Part shown: positions 41,739 to 50,715 of the stretch, in pieces | How positions within the stretch are numbered: the first letter of the stretch is position 1 | Layout: each line of letters begins with the position of its first letter | NCBI GenBank assembly: GCA_963668585.1 | Contig: OY764869.1 | Span: 2,790,001-2,854,000 of the forward strand | Source of the DNA: Bin87 sp963668585 | GTDB taxonomy: Bacteria; Chloroflexota; Dehalococcoidia; Lucifugimonadales; UBA3495 | Length of the DNA stretch: 64,000 nt | Reading direction: 5' to 3' | Position numbers and translations under genes: made by a program | The notes under the pieces: generated by a model | The model's database searches: none | What the model was told of the DNA's origin: nothing | What the model saw: the letters and a program-made list of their open reading frames with translations, nothing else

Positions 41739-42872
41739 CTAATTCTGCGCGGTGACCTGCACCGAGTTGACCGCAGGATCGGCTATGAAAGCCTCCACCA
41801 TATCGTGGGCTTCCGCGTCGGTGAACTGGATGGGCGGGCTCTTCATGAAGTAGGCCGACGGGGCGAACACGGCGCCGCTCTGCCCGTTGTCCAGAGCCAG
41901 TTTGGCGCAGCGGATGGCGTCCACCACCACGCCGGCGGAGTTGGGGCTGTCCCACACTTCCAGCTTGACTTCCATTTTGACGGGGGCGCCGCCGAAGACC
42001 GTGCCGTCGATGTGGATGTAGCACCACTTGCGGTCCTGGAGCCAGGGCACATGGTCGCTGGGGCCGATGTGGACCGCGCCTTCTTCGGGTTCCTCGTCCA
42101 TCTGGCTGGTGACGGAACCGGTTTTGGAGATCTTTTTGGACACCAGGCGGTCACGTTCGAGCATATTCAGGAAATCGGTGTTGCCGCCGAAGTTCAACTG
42201 GTACGTGTTGTCGATCTCAGCGCCCCGATTTTCCATCAGCCGGGTCAGGACGCGATGGACGATGGTGGCGCCGACCTGGGATTTGATGTCGTCGCCGATG
42301 ATTGGCACGCCACGTTCCTCGAAGCGTCCACGCCAGTAGTCCTCACGGGCGATGAAGACGGGGATGCAGTTGATCATTGCGCAACGAGCTTCAAGGATCT
42401 GTTCGACGTACCACTTGGTCGCCATCTCGCTGCCCACAGGCAGGTAGTTGATGACCACGTCCACTTCCCTTTCTTTGAGGATCCCGGAGATGTCGGCGGT
42501 ACTGTGCGGGGATTTCACCACCAGGTCGGTGAGGTAGCGTCCGATGCCATCGTGGGTCATGCCCCGTTCCACGGGGACGCCCAAGTGGGGAACTTCAGCA
42601 AACTTGATGGTGTTGTTTGGTTCGGTGAAGATGGCTTGCGAGAGGTCCTTGCCCACCTTGTTGCGATCAACGTCGAAGGCGGCCACCACCTCGATGTCCT
42701 CGATCCGGTACTCGCCGACGCGATTGTGCATCACGCCGGGGATGGGTTGGTCGTCGGGCACCTCGACGTATTTGTGGATTCCCTGAACCAACGACGAGGC
42801 GCAGTTGCCTACGCCGATGATGGCAACCTTTATCTTGCCCAATTGAGAACTCCTTGAGGCTCGCCCCGACAC
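41739..42872 (-). CDS. ino1: myo-Inositol-1(3)-phosphate synthase
   Basis: This enzyme converts glucose 6-phosphate to inositol 3-phosphate with bound NAD. The 377-residue actinobacterial/archaeal-type protein has VAIIGVGNCASSLVQGI (NAD loop), DVVINYLPVGSEMATKWY, DDIKSQVGATIVHRVLTRL, NFGGNTDFLNML and the C-terminal KSPPIQFTDAEAHDMVEAF. Catalytic lysines lie in the DDIKSQ and KKISKT segments. The GTG start at 42872 is tentative; a start nearer KIKVAIIG is possible. It heads the inositol-lipid operon, 32 nt before pimA. Confidence 0.92.
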   Translation of the reverse strand: MSGRASRSSQLGKIKVAIIGVGNCASSLVQGIHKYVEVPDDQPIPGVMHNRVGEYRIEDIEVVAAFDVDRNKVGKDLSQAIFTEPNNTIKFAEVPHLGVPVERGMTHDGIGRYLTDLVVKSPHSTADISGILKEREVDVVINYLPVGSEMATKWYVEQILEARCAMINCIPVFIAREDYWRGRFEERGVPIIGDDIKSQVGATIVHRVLTRLMENRGAEIDNTYQLNFGGNTDFLNMLERDRLVSKKISKTGSVTSQMDEEPEEGAVHIGPSDHVPWLQDRKWCYIHIDGTVFGGAPVKMEVKLEVWDSPNSAGVVVDAIRCAKLALDNGQSGAVFAPSAYFMKSPPIQFTDAEAHDMVEAFIADPAVNSVQVTAQN

Positions 42873-43041
42873 GAAAACCGTCCAATGCCGCAGCCAGACC
42901 TATTGTATTACCCGCAATAATGTGCGAACCAGTCTAACATACCCACGGTGGGCACCGCTTTGATCTACGTGATCGCGAGGTGTCTTTCGATCACTTGCAC
43001 ATGGATAGGCGCGGCGCTATTGACGTGTCACCCATCACCGC

Positions 43042-43074
43042 CCGCTCGTAGTGCAACAAGCTCACCTGGAGCGG
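43042..43074 (+). repeat. 33-bp dispersed hairpin element, copy 5 (degenerate)
   Basis: Left arm CCGCTCGTAGT and right arm ACCTGGAGCGG retain the outer CCGCTC/GAGCGG pairing but mismatch in the inner arm. Preceded by CATCACCGC as in other copies. Confidence 0.7.
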
Positions 43075-43141
43075 ACCACGTACTGTGCGACCCACAATCG
43101 AAAGGACCTGGTTATCGCAGGTGCGGGGGAACGGCTGGAAG

Positions 43142-43819
43142 TCAGGGCGAGAAGAACCTGATGATGGCCGTTTCGTCGTCGTGGCGGAACCGTCCACCGC
43201 GGAAACGTATGTCCCGACCCTGCTCGATATGTTGATCAACCAGGGCTTTCACCCGTTCAGAGGCTTGTTCAGCGTCGGACGCCGCCCTGACGATTTGCAT
43301 CAACTCTTCGCCGAGCAGGTTGTCGCTGACACCATCGGTGCAGCACACCAATCGGTCGGCATCGGACAAATCCACCTCAGCCTGGAAAACCGATAAATCG
43401 GCTTCTCCGCCGACCGCCTTGGACACGCCCAACCGGATCAGGCCACCCATGCGGCCGCTGAACTGCTCGAACCCGTCGGGTCGAATGACATAGATGGGGC
43501 TGTCGCCCACGGACACTATGTGCAGTCGACCGTTGAGATAGAGGGCCGCTGAAGCGGTTGTCAACAGGAACCGGCCGCCGCCGACCTGGTGAAATTCGGC
43601 GTTCTGCTCGTGAAGAACGGCGACAATGTCCTCGGGCCCCGAGATGGAGGCCTGGTTCAAGGCGTCGGCGACCGAGCCGCTGGCTTCGTCGCCGCCATGT
43701 CCGGTCACGCCATCGAGGACCACGTCCATAAAGTTGCCGTCGCCCAAGTCCCGGGTCAAATAGTTGTCCTCGCCGTGCGACGAATTATCGTGAAGAATAG
43801 CCAACGAACTGGTCAGCAT
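43142..43819 (-). CDS. PP2C-family protein phosphatase
   Basis: This 225-residue phosphatase of the SpoIIE/PP2C type shows metal-binding motifs GEDN (17-18 acidic pair), VVLDGVTGHGGDEAS (Asp36-Gly37), SVGDSPIYV, LVCCTDGVSDN and a closing RHDDETAIIRFF. It would dephosphorylate Ser/Thr residues with Mn or Mg. It lies 37 nt downstream of a divergent kinase-like gene in the dnaJ-prmA transcript, making a kinase-phosphatase pair likely. Confidence 0.9.
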   Translation of the reverse strand: MLTSSLAILHDNSSHGEDNYLTRDLGDGNFMDVVLDGVTGHGGDEASGSVADALNQASISGPEDIVAVLHEQNAEFHQVGGGRFLLTTASAALYLNGRLHIVSVGDSPIYVIRPDGFEQFSGRMGGLIRLGVSKAVGGEADLSVFQAEVDLSDADRLVCCTDGVSDNLLGEELMQIVRAASDAEQASERVKALVDQHIEQGRDIRFRGGRFRHDDETAIIRFFSP

Positions 43820-43856
43820 CGTACTTCAACCCTCGCTGTTTTAGAGATGTTGATGG

Positions 43857-44876
43857 TTATGCAGAGAACCGGGCCAATTCGGCATCCGCGTCAAAGAGAT
43901 AACGTGCCCAATGGGCTTCGCTGAGCCGATTTAACGCCGCTCGCCAAGCATCCACCGCCGCTTCCCGGTCGGCCATACCATCATTGCGAATAGTAATCAG
44001 GCCCAGGCATTCCTGCAAGTCCTGTCCGAATTCGGCGACCTTTCCGTACTCGCGATTCCTGACTTTGCGGACGCATGAGGTCATGGCTTCCCTGAGGTCA
44101 TCGTTCGCCGCGGTGAAAGCCCGGTCGAGATCATCGCATTCCTGCTCCAGTGAAATGACCGGACGCTGGTTGTAAGGATCGTGGTAACCCGAGGCATCGT
44201 CGGGCGGCAGTTCAGGCGCGACGTAGAACTTGAGGATTTCCAGGTAGAAGTCATGCACATCCTGGGGTCCCCGATTCCTTTGGGCGCGGTCCACGCCGTG
44301 TCCGACCAGCGCGCTGGCGTCGATCAACGAAACCCGCCCAGACCCGGGAGAATAGAACACGTTGTGGGGCCCCAAATCCAGCAGGGCGTAGCCGGCCGCC
44401 TCAAACGATTCCTGCGCCGCCAGCAGTTGCGTCTGCACCGGCCATTCTCCGACGGCGGCGGGGTATATCAACGGGTGCAGCCCGAAAAGGTTCTGGCCCA
44501 ACCCGATGGGCACGCGCAGGATCCGACTGCGGGGGTCGCCCACCAGGGGGATACCGTGGGCCCGTTCCTCCACGCGCACGCGGTAGGGCTGCCCCAGGTC
44601 TTCGCCGAAGTAGGAATCGTGTATCTCAGCATCGGTTATGCCGATGACGGCGGGCACCACGTCGCAGTTCTGGCCGGCCCGTTCGTATGCCTCCAGCGTC
44701 AGGGTGGTCCGATCTTCGATGGGCCCGTGCATCTGCCGGCGCACCGCCTGCGGCGAAGGCCGCTTCAGCACAACCTGGCGGTCGGTTTCCCGGTCAACCG
44801 CAGAGCGCACATCGTAGTCTGCGCCGCTGCCAAGGGCGCCGACCAGTTCGAACCTGTCGAGGGTGACAATTTCCAT
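43857..44876 (-). CDS. Divergent protein-kinase-like protein
   Basis: This 339-residue protein keeps the spacing of catalytic kinase residues: a glycine loop ELVGALGSGADYDV (13-18), Lys38 in VVLKRP, a catalytic loop ALLDLGPHNVF (Asp167 and Asn172, D-x4-N) and a metal Asp186 in VSLIDAS, replacing DFG. The HRD histidine-arginine is missing (LLD). The C-terminal 110 residues are helical. It may phosphorylate protein or a small molecule. An alternative start at 44921 would overlap prmA. Its partner is the PP2C gene downstream. Confidence 0.72.
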   Translation of the reverse strand: MEIVTLDRFELVGALGSGADYDVRSAVDRETDRQVVLKRPSPQAVRRQMHGPIEDRTTLTLEAYERAGQNCDVVPAVIGITDAEIHDSYFGEDLGQPYRVRVEERAHGIPLVGDPRSRILRVPIGLGQNLFGLHPLIYPAAVGEWPVQTQLLAAQESFEAAGYALLDLGPHNVFYSPGSGRVSLIDASALVGHGVDRAQRNRGPQDVHDFYLEILKFYVAPELPPDDASGYHDPYNQRPVISLEQECDDLDRAFTAANDDLREAMTSCVRKVRNREYGKVAEFGQDLQECLGLITIRNDGMADREAAVDAWRAALNRLSEAHWARYLFDADAELARFSA

Positions 44877-44893
44877 ACCGCAAATATCCGTGG

Positions 44894-45751
44894 TTAACGA
44901 CTGCAAAGGATGGTGAGCCAATCTTCGCGCTGCCGCATTTCCGACACGGACAATCCGGCGTCGGCGATGGCGGAAGCGGCCTCATCGTGTTGATCGATGA
45001 TTATGCCGGACGCGATGAAGACACCGCCGGGGGCGAGAAGGTCCGGAATGGCCGGCGCCACCAGCCTGATCCCACGCGCGCTGATGTTGGCAACTGCGAG
45101 GTCGTACGTACGTCCCCGGGTTGCGGCGCCGGGTATCGACCCCGATGCGGCATTGACTTGATCCGATATGCCCGTGCGGCGGAAGTTTTTCTGGGCGGCC
45201 CGCACGGCATGGCCGTCTATGTCCACCGCCGTGATGTGCGCCGCGCCCAGTTTGGCAGCGGCGATGGTGAGGATGCCGGAACCCGTGCCTACGTCCAGCA
45301 CCGTGTGCCCCGGGCGGACCAACTCCTCCAGGGCTTCCAGGCACGAATAGGTGGTGGGGTGATACCCAGTGCCGAACGCCAGGCCGGGGTCGAGGTCAAT
45401 CACCACGTCGTCATCTTTGGATTCGTACTCGATCCATGATGGTTTGATTACGAGTTTCTCGCCGACGCGAAGCAGGGTGAAGTGCTTTTTCCACGAATCT
45501 CGCCAATCTTCCTCCACACCCAATGGTTTGATTTCCAACTCACCAAGGTCGGCGACGCTGGACGCCAGTTTGATGCCGACCTCGATGTGAGCGAGGCGTT
45601 GACGCGACAAACTGGGGAGATAGGAACGCAGGACTGCGTGTTCCCCGGGTATGGTTTCCACGCTCAGACCGTAACCGTAGCGTTCAAACAGGTAGGAAAC
45701 CGGCTCGACGTACTCAAACGGGACGCTGATACTCAGCTCGTGCCAGGACAT
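44894..45751 (-). CDS. prmA: Ribosomal protein L11 methyltransferase
   Basis: SAM-dependent trimethylation of L11. In 285 residues: an N-terminal substrate domain (MSWHELSISVPFEYVEPVSY), the KPSWIEYE and DPGLAFGTGYHPTT motifs and the SAM loop VLDVGTGSGILTIAAAKLG, then AVANISARGIRLVAPAI. The sequence DPGxAFGTGxHxTT is specific to PrmA. The ATG at 45751 is 75 nt after dnaJ, and the stop is 17 nt before the kinase-like gene. Confidence 0.94.
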   Translation of the reverse strand: MSWHELSISVPFEYVEPVSYLFERYGYGLSVETIPGEHAVLRSYLPSLSRQRLAHIEVGIKLASSVADLGELEIKPLGVEEDWRDSWKKHFTLLRVGEKLVIKPSWIEYESKDDDVVIDLDPGLAFGTGYHPTTYSCLEALEELVRPGHTVLDVGTGSGILTIAAAKLGAAHITAVDIDGHAVRAAQKNFRRTGISDQVNAASGSIPGAATRGRTYDLAVANISARGIRLVAPAIPDLLAPGGVFIASGIIIDQHDEAASAIADAGLSVSEMRQREDWLTILCSR

Positions 45752-45826
45752 GCAACCCTCTGAGTTTCCGTTGTTGATGCGGCCGGGCCCGTTTGGCGGG
45801 CGCACGGACTTTTCCAGGACAGGTTA

Positions 45827-47080
45827 TCACCCATCTGTGGACGTGAAAGTGTCCTTGATCCGGTCGAACAGTCCCTTCTGACGATCATCGGCTGAGGTTT
45901 CCTCGTTGTCGGTGATCTGGTCTTCGACGACCGGTTCGGCTTCTTCGGTTTTTGGTTTGCGCCTGGAGCCACCCGATTTGGGTTTGGTACTCGCCGGAGG
46001 GGCCCTGCCGTTGTTGTCAAACGAGTAGGCCAGGTTTTCCATGAGGCCGCGTTGGTACTTGTTCAGCTTGCCCGGCACGTTGACATCCACCACGACCCTG
46101 ATGTCGCCCCTCCGGTTGGTTGCCCGGCCATCCCTGCGCAGGCGCGGCACGCCGTATCCACGGACGCGGAAAAAACTCCCGGACTGGGTGCCGGCCGGGA
46201 TATCCATGTCCACATCTTCGCCGTCCAGGGTGGGCACCGACTTTGTGGAGCCCAGGGCTGCCTCCGCGATGTTGATTCCCATGCGAAACACCAGGTCTTC
46301 CTCGTCTCTCACGAACACCGGATGCTCTTGCACGCGCACCTGGACGTAGAGGTTTCCCGGGGGGCCGCCGTTGGCGCCCGTGTCGCCCTCGCCGGTTACG
46401 CGCACCTGCATCCCGTCGTTGACGCCCGCCGGAATGGTGACGGTGCGCGTGCGTTGGCGTCGCTCATATCCGCGGCCGCGGCAGTGGTGGCAATGGGTTT
46501 CGATGTATTTGCCGGAGGCGTTGCAGGCTGGGCAGGGCGAGGTCACGGCGAATTGTCCGAACACGCTGCGCTGGGCTCTCCGGACCTGTCCTGATCCGCT
46601 GCAGGTTCGACAGGTGCTGATGGGGGTGCCGGGTTCGTTGCCCGCGCCTGAGCAAAGGTGGCAAGGTTCCACGCGCTGAAGATCGATATCCCGCTCGCAC
46701 CCGAAGACCGCTTCTTCAAAGGTCAAATTGAGGCGATGCGCGATGTCTTCGCCGGCGCGAGGCTGGCTGGCCGTTCGGGCGCCCCCGCCGAAGAACGTGT
46801 CGAAGATATCGCCGAATCCGCTGAACGGATCGAACCCGTCGAAGGGTCGATCTCCGCCACCGTTGACGCCAGCGTGTCCAAAGCGGTCATAGCGCGACCG
46901 CTTGTCCTGGTCGCTCAAGACCTGATACGCCTCGTTGATTTCCTTGAATTTGTCCTCGGCGCCCGGCGTTTTGTTCCGGTCGGGGTGGAATTCCATGGCT
47001 TTGCGCCGGAAAGCGCGACGGATTTGCTCGTCGTTCGCGCTTCGTTCCACGCCCAGGGTTTCGTAATAATCTACTGGCAT
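45827..47080 (-). CDS. dnaJ: Chaperone protein DnaJ
   Basis: This is the Hsp70 co-chaperone. The J domain (YYETLGVERSANDEQIRRAF, HPD in EFHPDRNK) is followed by a G/F-rich linker, four zinc motifs (CHLCSGAG, CRTCSGSG, CPACNASG, CHHCRGRG) and the substrate-binding C-terminal domain ending around KYQRGLMENLAYSFDN. A 65-residue hydrophilic acidic tail is unusual. It begins the dnaJ-prmA-kinase-PP2C transcript; no CIRCE-like operator was seen. dnaK and grpE are not in this window. Confidence 0.95.
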   Translation of the reverse strand: MPVDYYETLGVERSANDEQIRRAFRRKAMEFHPDRNKTPGAEDKFKEINEAYQVLSDQDKRSRYDRFGHAGVNGGGDRPFDGFDPFSGFGDIFDTFFGGGARTASQPRAGEDIAHRLNLTFEEAVFGCERDIDLQRVEPCHLCSGAGNEPGTPISTCRTCSGSGQVRRAQRSVFGQFAVTSPCPACNASGKYIETHCHHCRGRGYERRQRTRTVTIPAGVNDGMQVRVTGEGDTGANGGPPGNLYVQVRVQEHPVFVRDEEDLVFRMGINIAEAALGSTKSVPTLDGEDVDMDIPAGTQSGSFFRVRGYGVPRLRRDGRATNRRGDIRVVVDVNVPGKLNKYQRGLMENLAYSFDNNGRAPPASTKPKSGGSRRKPKTEEAEPVVEDQITDNEETSADDRQKGLFDRIKDTFTSTDG

Positions 47081-47111
47081 AAACTCTGTGTTGCTCTGGG
47101 ATTCCTATTGG

Positions 47112-47141
47112 ATTATAGCCGACGGCGGCGGCATTGCTCAA
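47112..47141 (-). promoter_or_regulatory. Promoter of the dnaJ operon
   Basis: On the minus strand TTGAGC (47141-47136), an 18-bp spacer and TATAAT (47117-47112), 31 bp before the dnaJ ATG. Confidence 0.6.
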
Positions 47142-47361
47142 CAATCATCAATAGCGAGACTGGGCATACTGGCAAATTGTCCCCTTATTGGTGGCAATTG
47201 CGGGCCGTTCTGAACCACCGGGGCGGCCGAGGCGGCGGCGCAACCGGATCCGCGAGTGGCGCTATCACGCGGATGGGGCGTGCCGACGGCGGTTTCGGCA
47301 CGCACAAGTCGGTTCTGTTAGAATCCAATTGAACCCAATGCCCCGATCCAGGAGGTGCGTC

Positions 47362-47700
47362 ATGCCAATCGCCAGGCTGTACACGGGAGACGACGGACAA
47401 TCTCATATCGAGGAACTCGAACTTGAAAGTCATCCGGCGCTGGCTTCCTTGCAGTCCACCACCGGGATCGTGTTCCGGCGGGTGGAGTCGGGATACTTCA
47501 GCGACTGGCACTGCGCCCCGCGCCGCCAGTTCGTGATCACCCTGGAAGGGGAGGTCGAAATCGGCCTCGGGGACGGCAGTGTCCACAGGTTCGGACCCGG
47601 GCAGGCGATGCTGGCCGAAGACCTGACTGGTCACGGACACACCACGCGGGCGGTGGGCGACGGCCCCCGGCTGACCGCGACGGTGCCTTTGGACGACTGA
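47362..47700 (+). CDS. Small cupin-like protein
   Basis: This 112-residue protein folds as one cupin: RRVESGYFSDWHCAPRRQFVITLEGEVEIGLGD supplies the first motif (WHCAPRRQFVITLEGEV), and FGPGQAMLAEDLTGHGHTTRAVG the second, with GHGH. It is similar to proteins placed near P450s and other oxidases. A TCCAGGAGGTG site precedes the ATG; TAGAAT at 47319-47324 may be the -10. It lies 61 nt upstream of the P450 gene. Confidence 0.8.
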   Translation: MPIARLYTGDDGQSHIEELELESHPALASLQSTTGIVFRRVESGYFSDWHCAPRRQFVITLEGEVEIGLGDGSVHRFGPGQAMLAEDLTGHGHTTRAVGDGPRLTATVPLDD

Positions 47701-47761
47701 GTCGCGGGCGTCCCAAGGCATAATATTCGGTTTTAGCGCCAGGCTAGACACAGGACAGGTC

Positions 47762-49159
47762 GTGGCGTCGCAATCCGTCATTTACCCCCGGCCTCCGGCG
47801 CCTGACCGGAGTCGCCTGCCGCCCGGGCCGCGCGAACTGCCTTTCGTTGGGCAAACCCTCAGGTATATGCGCGACCCCATCGGGTTCATGCAGGAAGCCG
47901 CCGGGTATGGCGACCTGGTGACTCTGTCCGTCAAGCCGGCTCTGGTGTACTTGGTGAACCACCCGGACCTGATTCGCGACGTCGTGGTCACCTATCACCA
48001 ACGGCTTGACCGGGGTCCCAATACCGAGGTGATGAAGTTGCTCACGGGGAATGGCCTGATCACCGCCATGGGGTCGGACCACCTCCGGCAACGTCGGCTG
48101 ATTCAACCCAGCCTCCACCGCAACCGCATTGATCCATTTGCGGAGACCATGCAATCGTATGCGCAGGCGCATCAGGCGGACTGGATTGATGGGCAGCGTG
48201 TGGATCTGGGCCGAGAGTTGTCCCTGCTGACCCTGCGCATCGTCGTCAAGACGCTGTTCGGGACGGACCTGGCCGATGAAGTGCGAAGGATCGGAGCGGC
48301 GTTTGCCCTCAGCAACAACTACATCACGACGCGAGCGAACCAACCGCCGCGGATGCGGAAACTGCTGCATCGCCTGCCAGTGCCCTACAGCGTGCGTTTC
48401 AAACGCGCCCGCGCCGACTTAGACAAGATAATCTACGGACTGATCGCGCAGCGCCGAGAGTCGGCGAACCAGGGGGATGACCTGCTGTCGCTGCTCATGA
48501 ACGCGCGATTCGAGGACGAAGAGGGAGGGTCGGACGCGCGCCTGTCGGATGAGCAGGTCCGCGACGAAACGGTGACCATGTTCGCGGCAGGCCACGAGAC
48601 CACTGCCGTGACTTTGATCTGGACCTGGTACCTGCTGGCGACGAATCCGGAAATGCAATCAAGGTTCCACGCCGAACTGGACGATGTGATCGGCGACCGG
48701 CCGGCCACTCTGGACGACCTGCCGAATCTGACCTTTATGGACCGGGTTCTGACCGAGGCGCTGAGACTGTATCCGCCCATCTGGTTCTGGGGTCGAATGG
48801 CGTTTCAGCCTTTTGATCTTGGCGGTTATCACATCCCCGCCGGCGCATTTCTCCTCGCGCCGCAATTGATCGCGCAGCGCGACCCGCGGTGGTTTGAAGA
48901 CCCGTTGGAGTTTCGGCCGGACCGCTGGACCGCGGAGTTCCGCGAAAGCCTGCCCCAGTTCGCCTACTATCCTTTTGGCGGCGGGCCGCGCCGGTGCATC
49001 GGCGACGGTTTCGCGATGATGGAAGCCAAGCTGATCATGGCGACCCTGGGTCAAAGGTGGAAGATGCGCCACGACCCGCGCCACGACCCCAGGATGCTGC
49101 CGCTGATATCGCTGCGTCCCAAGGGCGGGATGCCGATGTTCCTGGAACGCCGGGCGTGA
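47762..49159 (+). CDS. Cytochrome P450
   Basis: This 465-residue soluble heme monooxygenase has the I-helix oxygen-activation motif AAGHETTAVTLIW, the E-R pair EALRLYPP, and the heme-ligand loop FGGGPRRCIGDGFA. The Pro-rich start (PRPPAPDRSRLPPGPRELPF) and PRDP-like GAFLLAPQL resemble the CYP102/CYP4-like bacterial group with long-chain substrates (family-based guess). The GTG start at 47762 follows AGGACAGG. No ferredoxin or reductase partner lies beside it. Confidence 0.92.
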   Translation: MASQSVIYPRPPAPDRSRLPPGPRELPFVGQTLRYMRDPIGFMQEAAGYGDLVTLSVKPALVYLVNHPDLIRDVVVTYHQRLDRGPNTEVMKLLTGNGLITAMGSDHLRQRRLIQPSLHRNRIDPFAETMQSYAQAHQADWIDGQRVDLGRELSLLTLRIVVKTLFGTDLADEVRRIGAAFALSNNYITTRANQPPRMRKLLHRLPVPYSVRFKRARADLDKIIYGLIAQRRESANQGDDLLSLLMNARFEDEEGGSDARLSDEQVRDETVTMFAAGHETTAVTLIWTWYLLATNPEMQSRFHAELDDVIGDRPATLDDLPNLTFMDRVLTEALRLYPPIWFWGRMAFQPFDLGGYHIPAGAFLLAPQLIAQRDPRWFEDPLEFRPDRWTAEFRESLPQFAYYPFGGGPRRCIGDGFAMMEAKLIMATLGQRWKMRHDPRHDPRMLPLISLRPKGGMPMFLERRA

Positions 49160-49209
49160 ATTAAAAGACCGCCGCCCGTCAACGAAGAGGGGGTGAATTC
49201 AGCCGCCAG

Positions 49210-49283
49210 TGGCTGCCCCGCCTGGGTTCGAACCAGGGCTTACAGCTCCAAAGGCTGACGTGCTACCGCTACACCACGGGGCA
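49210..49283 (-). tRNA. tRNA-Gln (anticodon UUG), CCA encoded
   Basis: The cloverleaf is readable on the minus strand: acceptor TGCCCCG/CGGGGCA, a D-arm with GTAGCGGTAGCAC, anticodon loop CTTTGGA giving UUG for Gln, and a T-arm CCTGG-TTCGAAC-CCAGG. The discriminator G and CCA are encoded. A -10 TATAAT lies at 49298-49293 on this strand, 9 nt ahead of the 5' end. Confidence 0.93.
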
Positions 49284-49292
49284 TCTCGGTAA

Positions 49293-49298
49293 ATTATA
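49293..49298 (-). promoter_or_regulatory. -10 element of tRNA-Gln
   Basis: TATAAT on the minus strand, ending 9 nt before the mature tRNA 5' end, in the 98-bp divergent spacer shared with the dehydrogenase gene. Confidence 0.5.
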
Positions 49299-49381
49299 AC
49301 ATCCCGATGTCCGCTCTCCAGCGTGCGCTATACTGCCGCCATCCACCTGCCAGCGGCGGGTCAAACGGAGTGGAGAGCATT

Positions 49382-50335
49382 ATGGAAACCGTAGGATTCA
49401 TTGGCCTGGGCAACATGGGCGGCGGAATGTCCGCCAACATCCAACGCGCCGGTTATCCCATGGTCGTTTACGACCTTCGCGAAGAAGCCGCGCTGCCGCT
49501 GCTGGAAGGCGGTGCCCGGTTGGCCAACACTCCGGCTGAGGTCGCCGCAGCGTGCGACGTGACTTTCACCTCACTGCCTGGGCCCTACGAGGTGGAAGCG
49601 GTATCCACCGGGCTGGAGGGAGTGCTGGAGGGCATCAAACCCGGCAGCGTTTATATCGATCTTTCGTCAAGCCGGCCGACCCTGATACGGGAGATCGAAC
49701 CGAAGTTTCGCGCCAAAGGCTGCCACGTGCTCGACGCCCCGGTAAGCGGCGGCAAGACGGGGGCAGCATCGGGCAATCTGGCGGTGATGGTGGGCGGAGA
49801 CCGGGAGATTTTTGACCGGGTGAAACCAATTCTCGATGCCTTTGGCGACAAGGTGTTCTACGCCGGTGAGATTGGCGCCGGCAGCGTGGCCAAGTTGGTC
49901 CACAACATGATCGGTCACAGCGTGCGCCAGGCCATCGCGGAAGGGCTGACGCTGGGGGTCAAGGCGGGCGTGGACCCGGAACCGCTCTGGGAATGCGTGC
50001 GCCGGGGCGCGTTGGGTCGCATGTCCTTCCTGCATGAAGGGCTGGTGCGCACGATGTTTCAGGGCGAATTCGAGCCGGCGAGTTTCGCGTTGAACCTGGC
50101 CCACAAGGACATTTCGCTGGCCACCGAACTTGCCCGCGAGTACGACGTGCCGATGCCGATGTCCACGCTGGCCCAGCAGATTTCGCTCCAGGCCATGAAC
50201 CGGGGATGGGGCCACGCCGACAGCAGCAGCACGGTGCGCTTGCAGGAGGAACAGGCGGGGGTGGAGGTCCGGGCGCCCCAGGTGGATCCCGAACGCGCGG
50301 CAAGATTCATCACGACTCATCCCGAGGCCGAGTAG
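49382..50335 (+). CDS. NAD(P)-dependent oxidoreductase, 3-hydroxyisobutyrate dehydrogenase family
   Basis: This 317-residue beta-hydroxyacid dehydrogenase begins METVGFIGLGNMGGGMSANI (cofactor loop) and has the substrate loop APVSGGKTGAASGNLAVMVGG and the catalytic-lysine helix GSVAKLVHNMIG. Family members oxidise 3-hydroxyisobutyrate, tartronate semialdehyde or related acids. The HpcH/HpaI aldolase gene at 51240 could act in the same pathway (a tartronate or malonate semialdehyde route), but rnpB lies between them. TATACT at 49329-49334 may be the -10. Confidence 0.9.
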   Translation: METVGFIGLGNMGGGMSANIQRAGYPMVVYDLREEAALPLLEGGARLANTPAEVAAACDVTFTSLPGPYEVEAVSTGLEGVLEGIKPGSVYIDLSSSRPTLIREIEPKFRAKGCHVLDAPVSGGKTGAASGNLAVMVGGDREIFDRVKPILDAFGDKVFYAGEIGAGSVAKLVHNMIGHSVRQAIAEGLTLGVKAGVDPEPLWECVRRGALGRMSFLHEGLVRTMFQGEFEPASFALNLAHKDISLATELAREYDVPMPMSTLAQQISLQAMNRGWGHADSSSTVRLQEEQAGVEVRAPQVDPERAARFITTHPEAE

Positions 50336-50365
50336 CATCGTTATTGGCGTTTCTCCGATCACCGT

Positions 50366-50398
50366 CCGCTTGTGGTTCTACAGGCTAACCATGAGCGG
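50366..50398 (+). repeat. 33-bp dispersed hairpin element, copy 6 (ACCA type)
   Basis: Arms CCGCTTGTGGT and ACCATGAGCGG pair with two wobbles. It lies just after the dehydrogenase gene in a 380-bp gene-free stretch (50336-50715). Confidence 0.82.
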
Positions 50399-50558
50399 AC
50401 AACGTGAACCGCACCCGTGGGCGGACTAACCTGAAGCGCACCGTGATCGGACTGCTTGACGTGCACTACGAGCGGACTGCGTGCTCGTTTACTGATTTAT
50501 TGAAGGGCTCGGGTGGGGTGGTTAGGGCCATACAATTATTGACCGTAGATTGTGTAGT

Positions 50559-50590
50559 CCGCTCATCCTGAGCCTGTCGATGGGCGAACG
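50559..50590 (-). repeat. 33-bp dispersed hairpin element, copy 7 (reverse, AGGA type, decayed)
   Basis: On the minus strand the right half GACAGGCTCAGGATGAGCGG is intact, while the left arm is degraded. The flank GGTTCCCTGCT on the same strand (about 50598-50610) matches the block upstream of copies 1 and 4, confirming that the longer element was once present. Confidence 0.7.
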
Positions 50591-50715
50591 CGCGGTTAGC
50601 AGGGAACCGTTCTGTCAACAGCAATTGCCTTCTGTCTCGACAATCGAAAGGCTCGGTTGCGATGGCGCCCGTCGGGTCTTGGGTTCTCGGACTGTGCTAG
50701 ACTCAAAATGAGAAT

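Noticed and set aside
47081..47361. CIRCE heat-shock operator upstream of dnaJ
   Set aside because: No TTAGCACTC-N9-GAGTGCTAA-like inverted repeat is present; only a standard promoter is seen.
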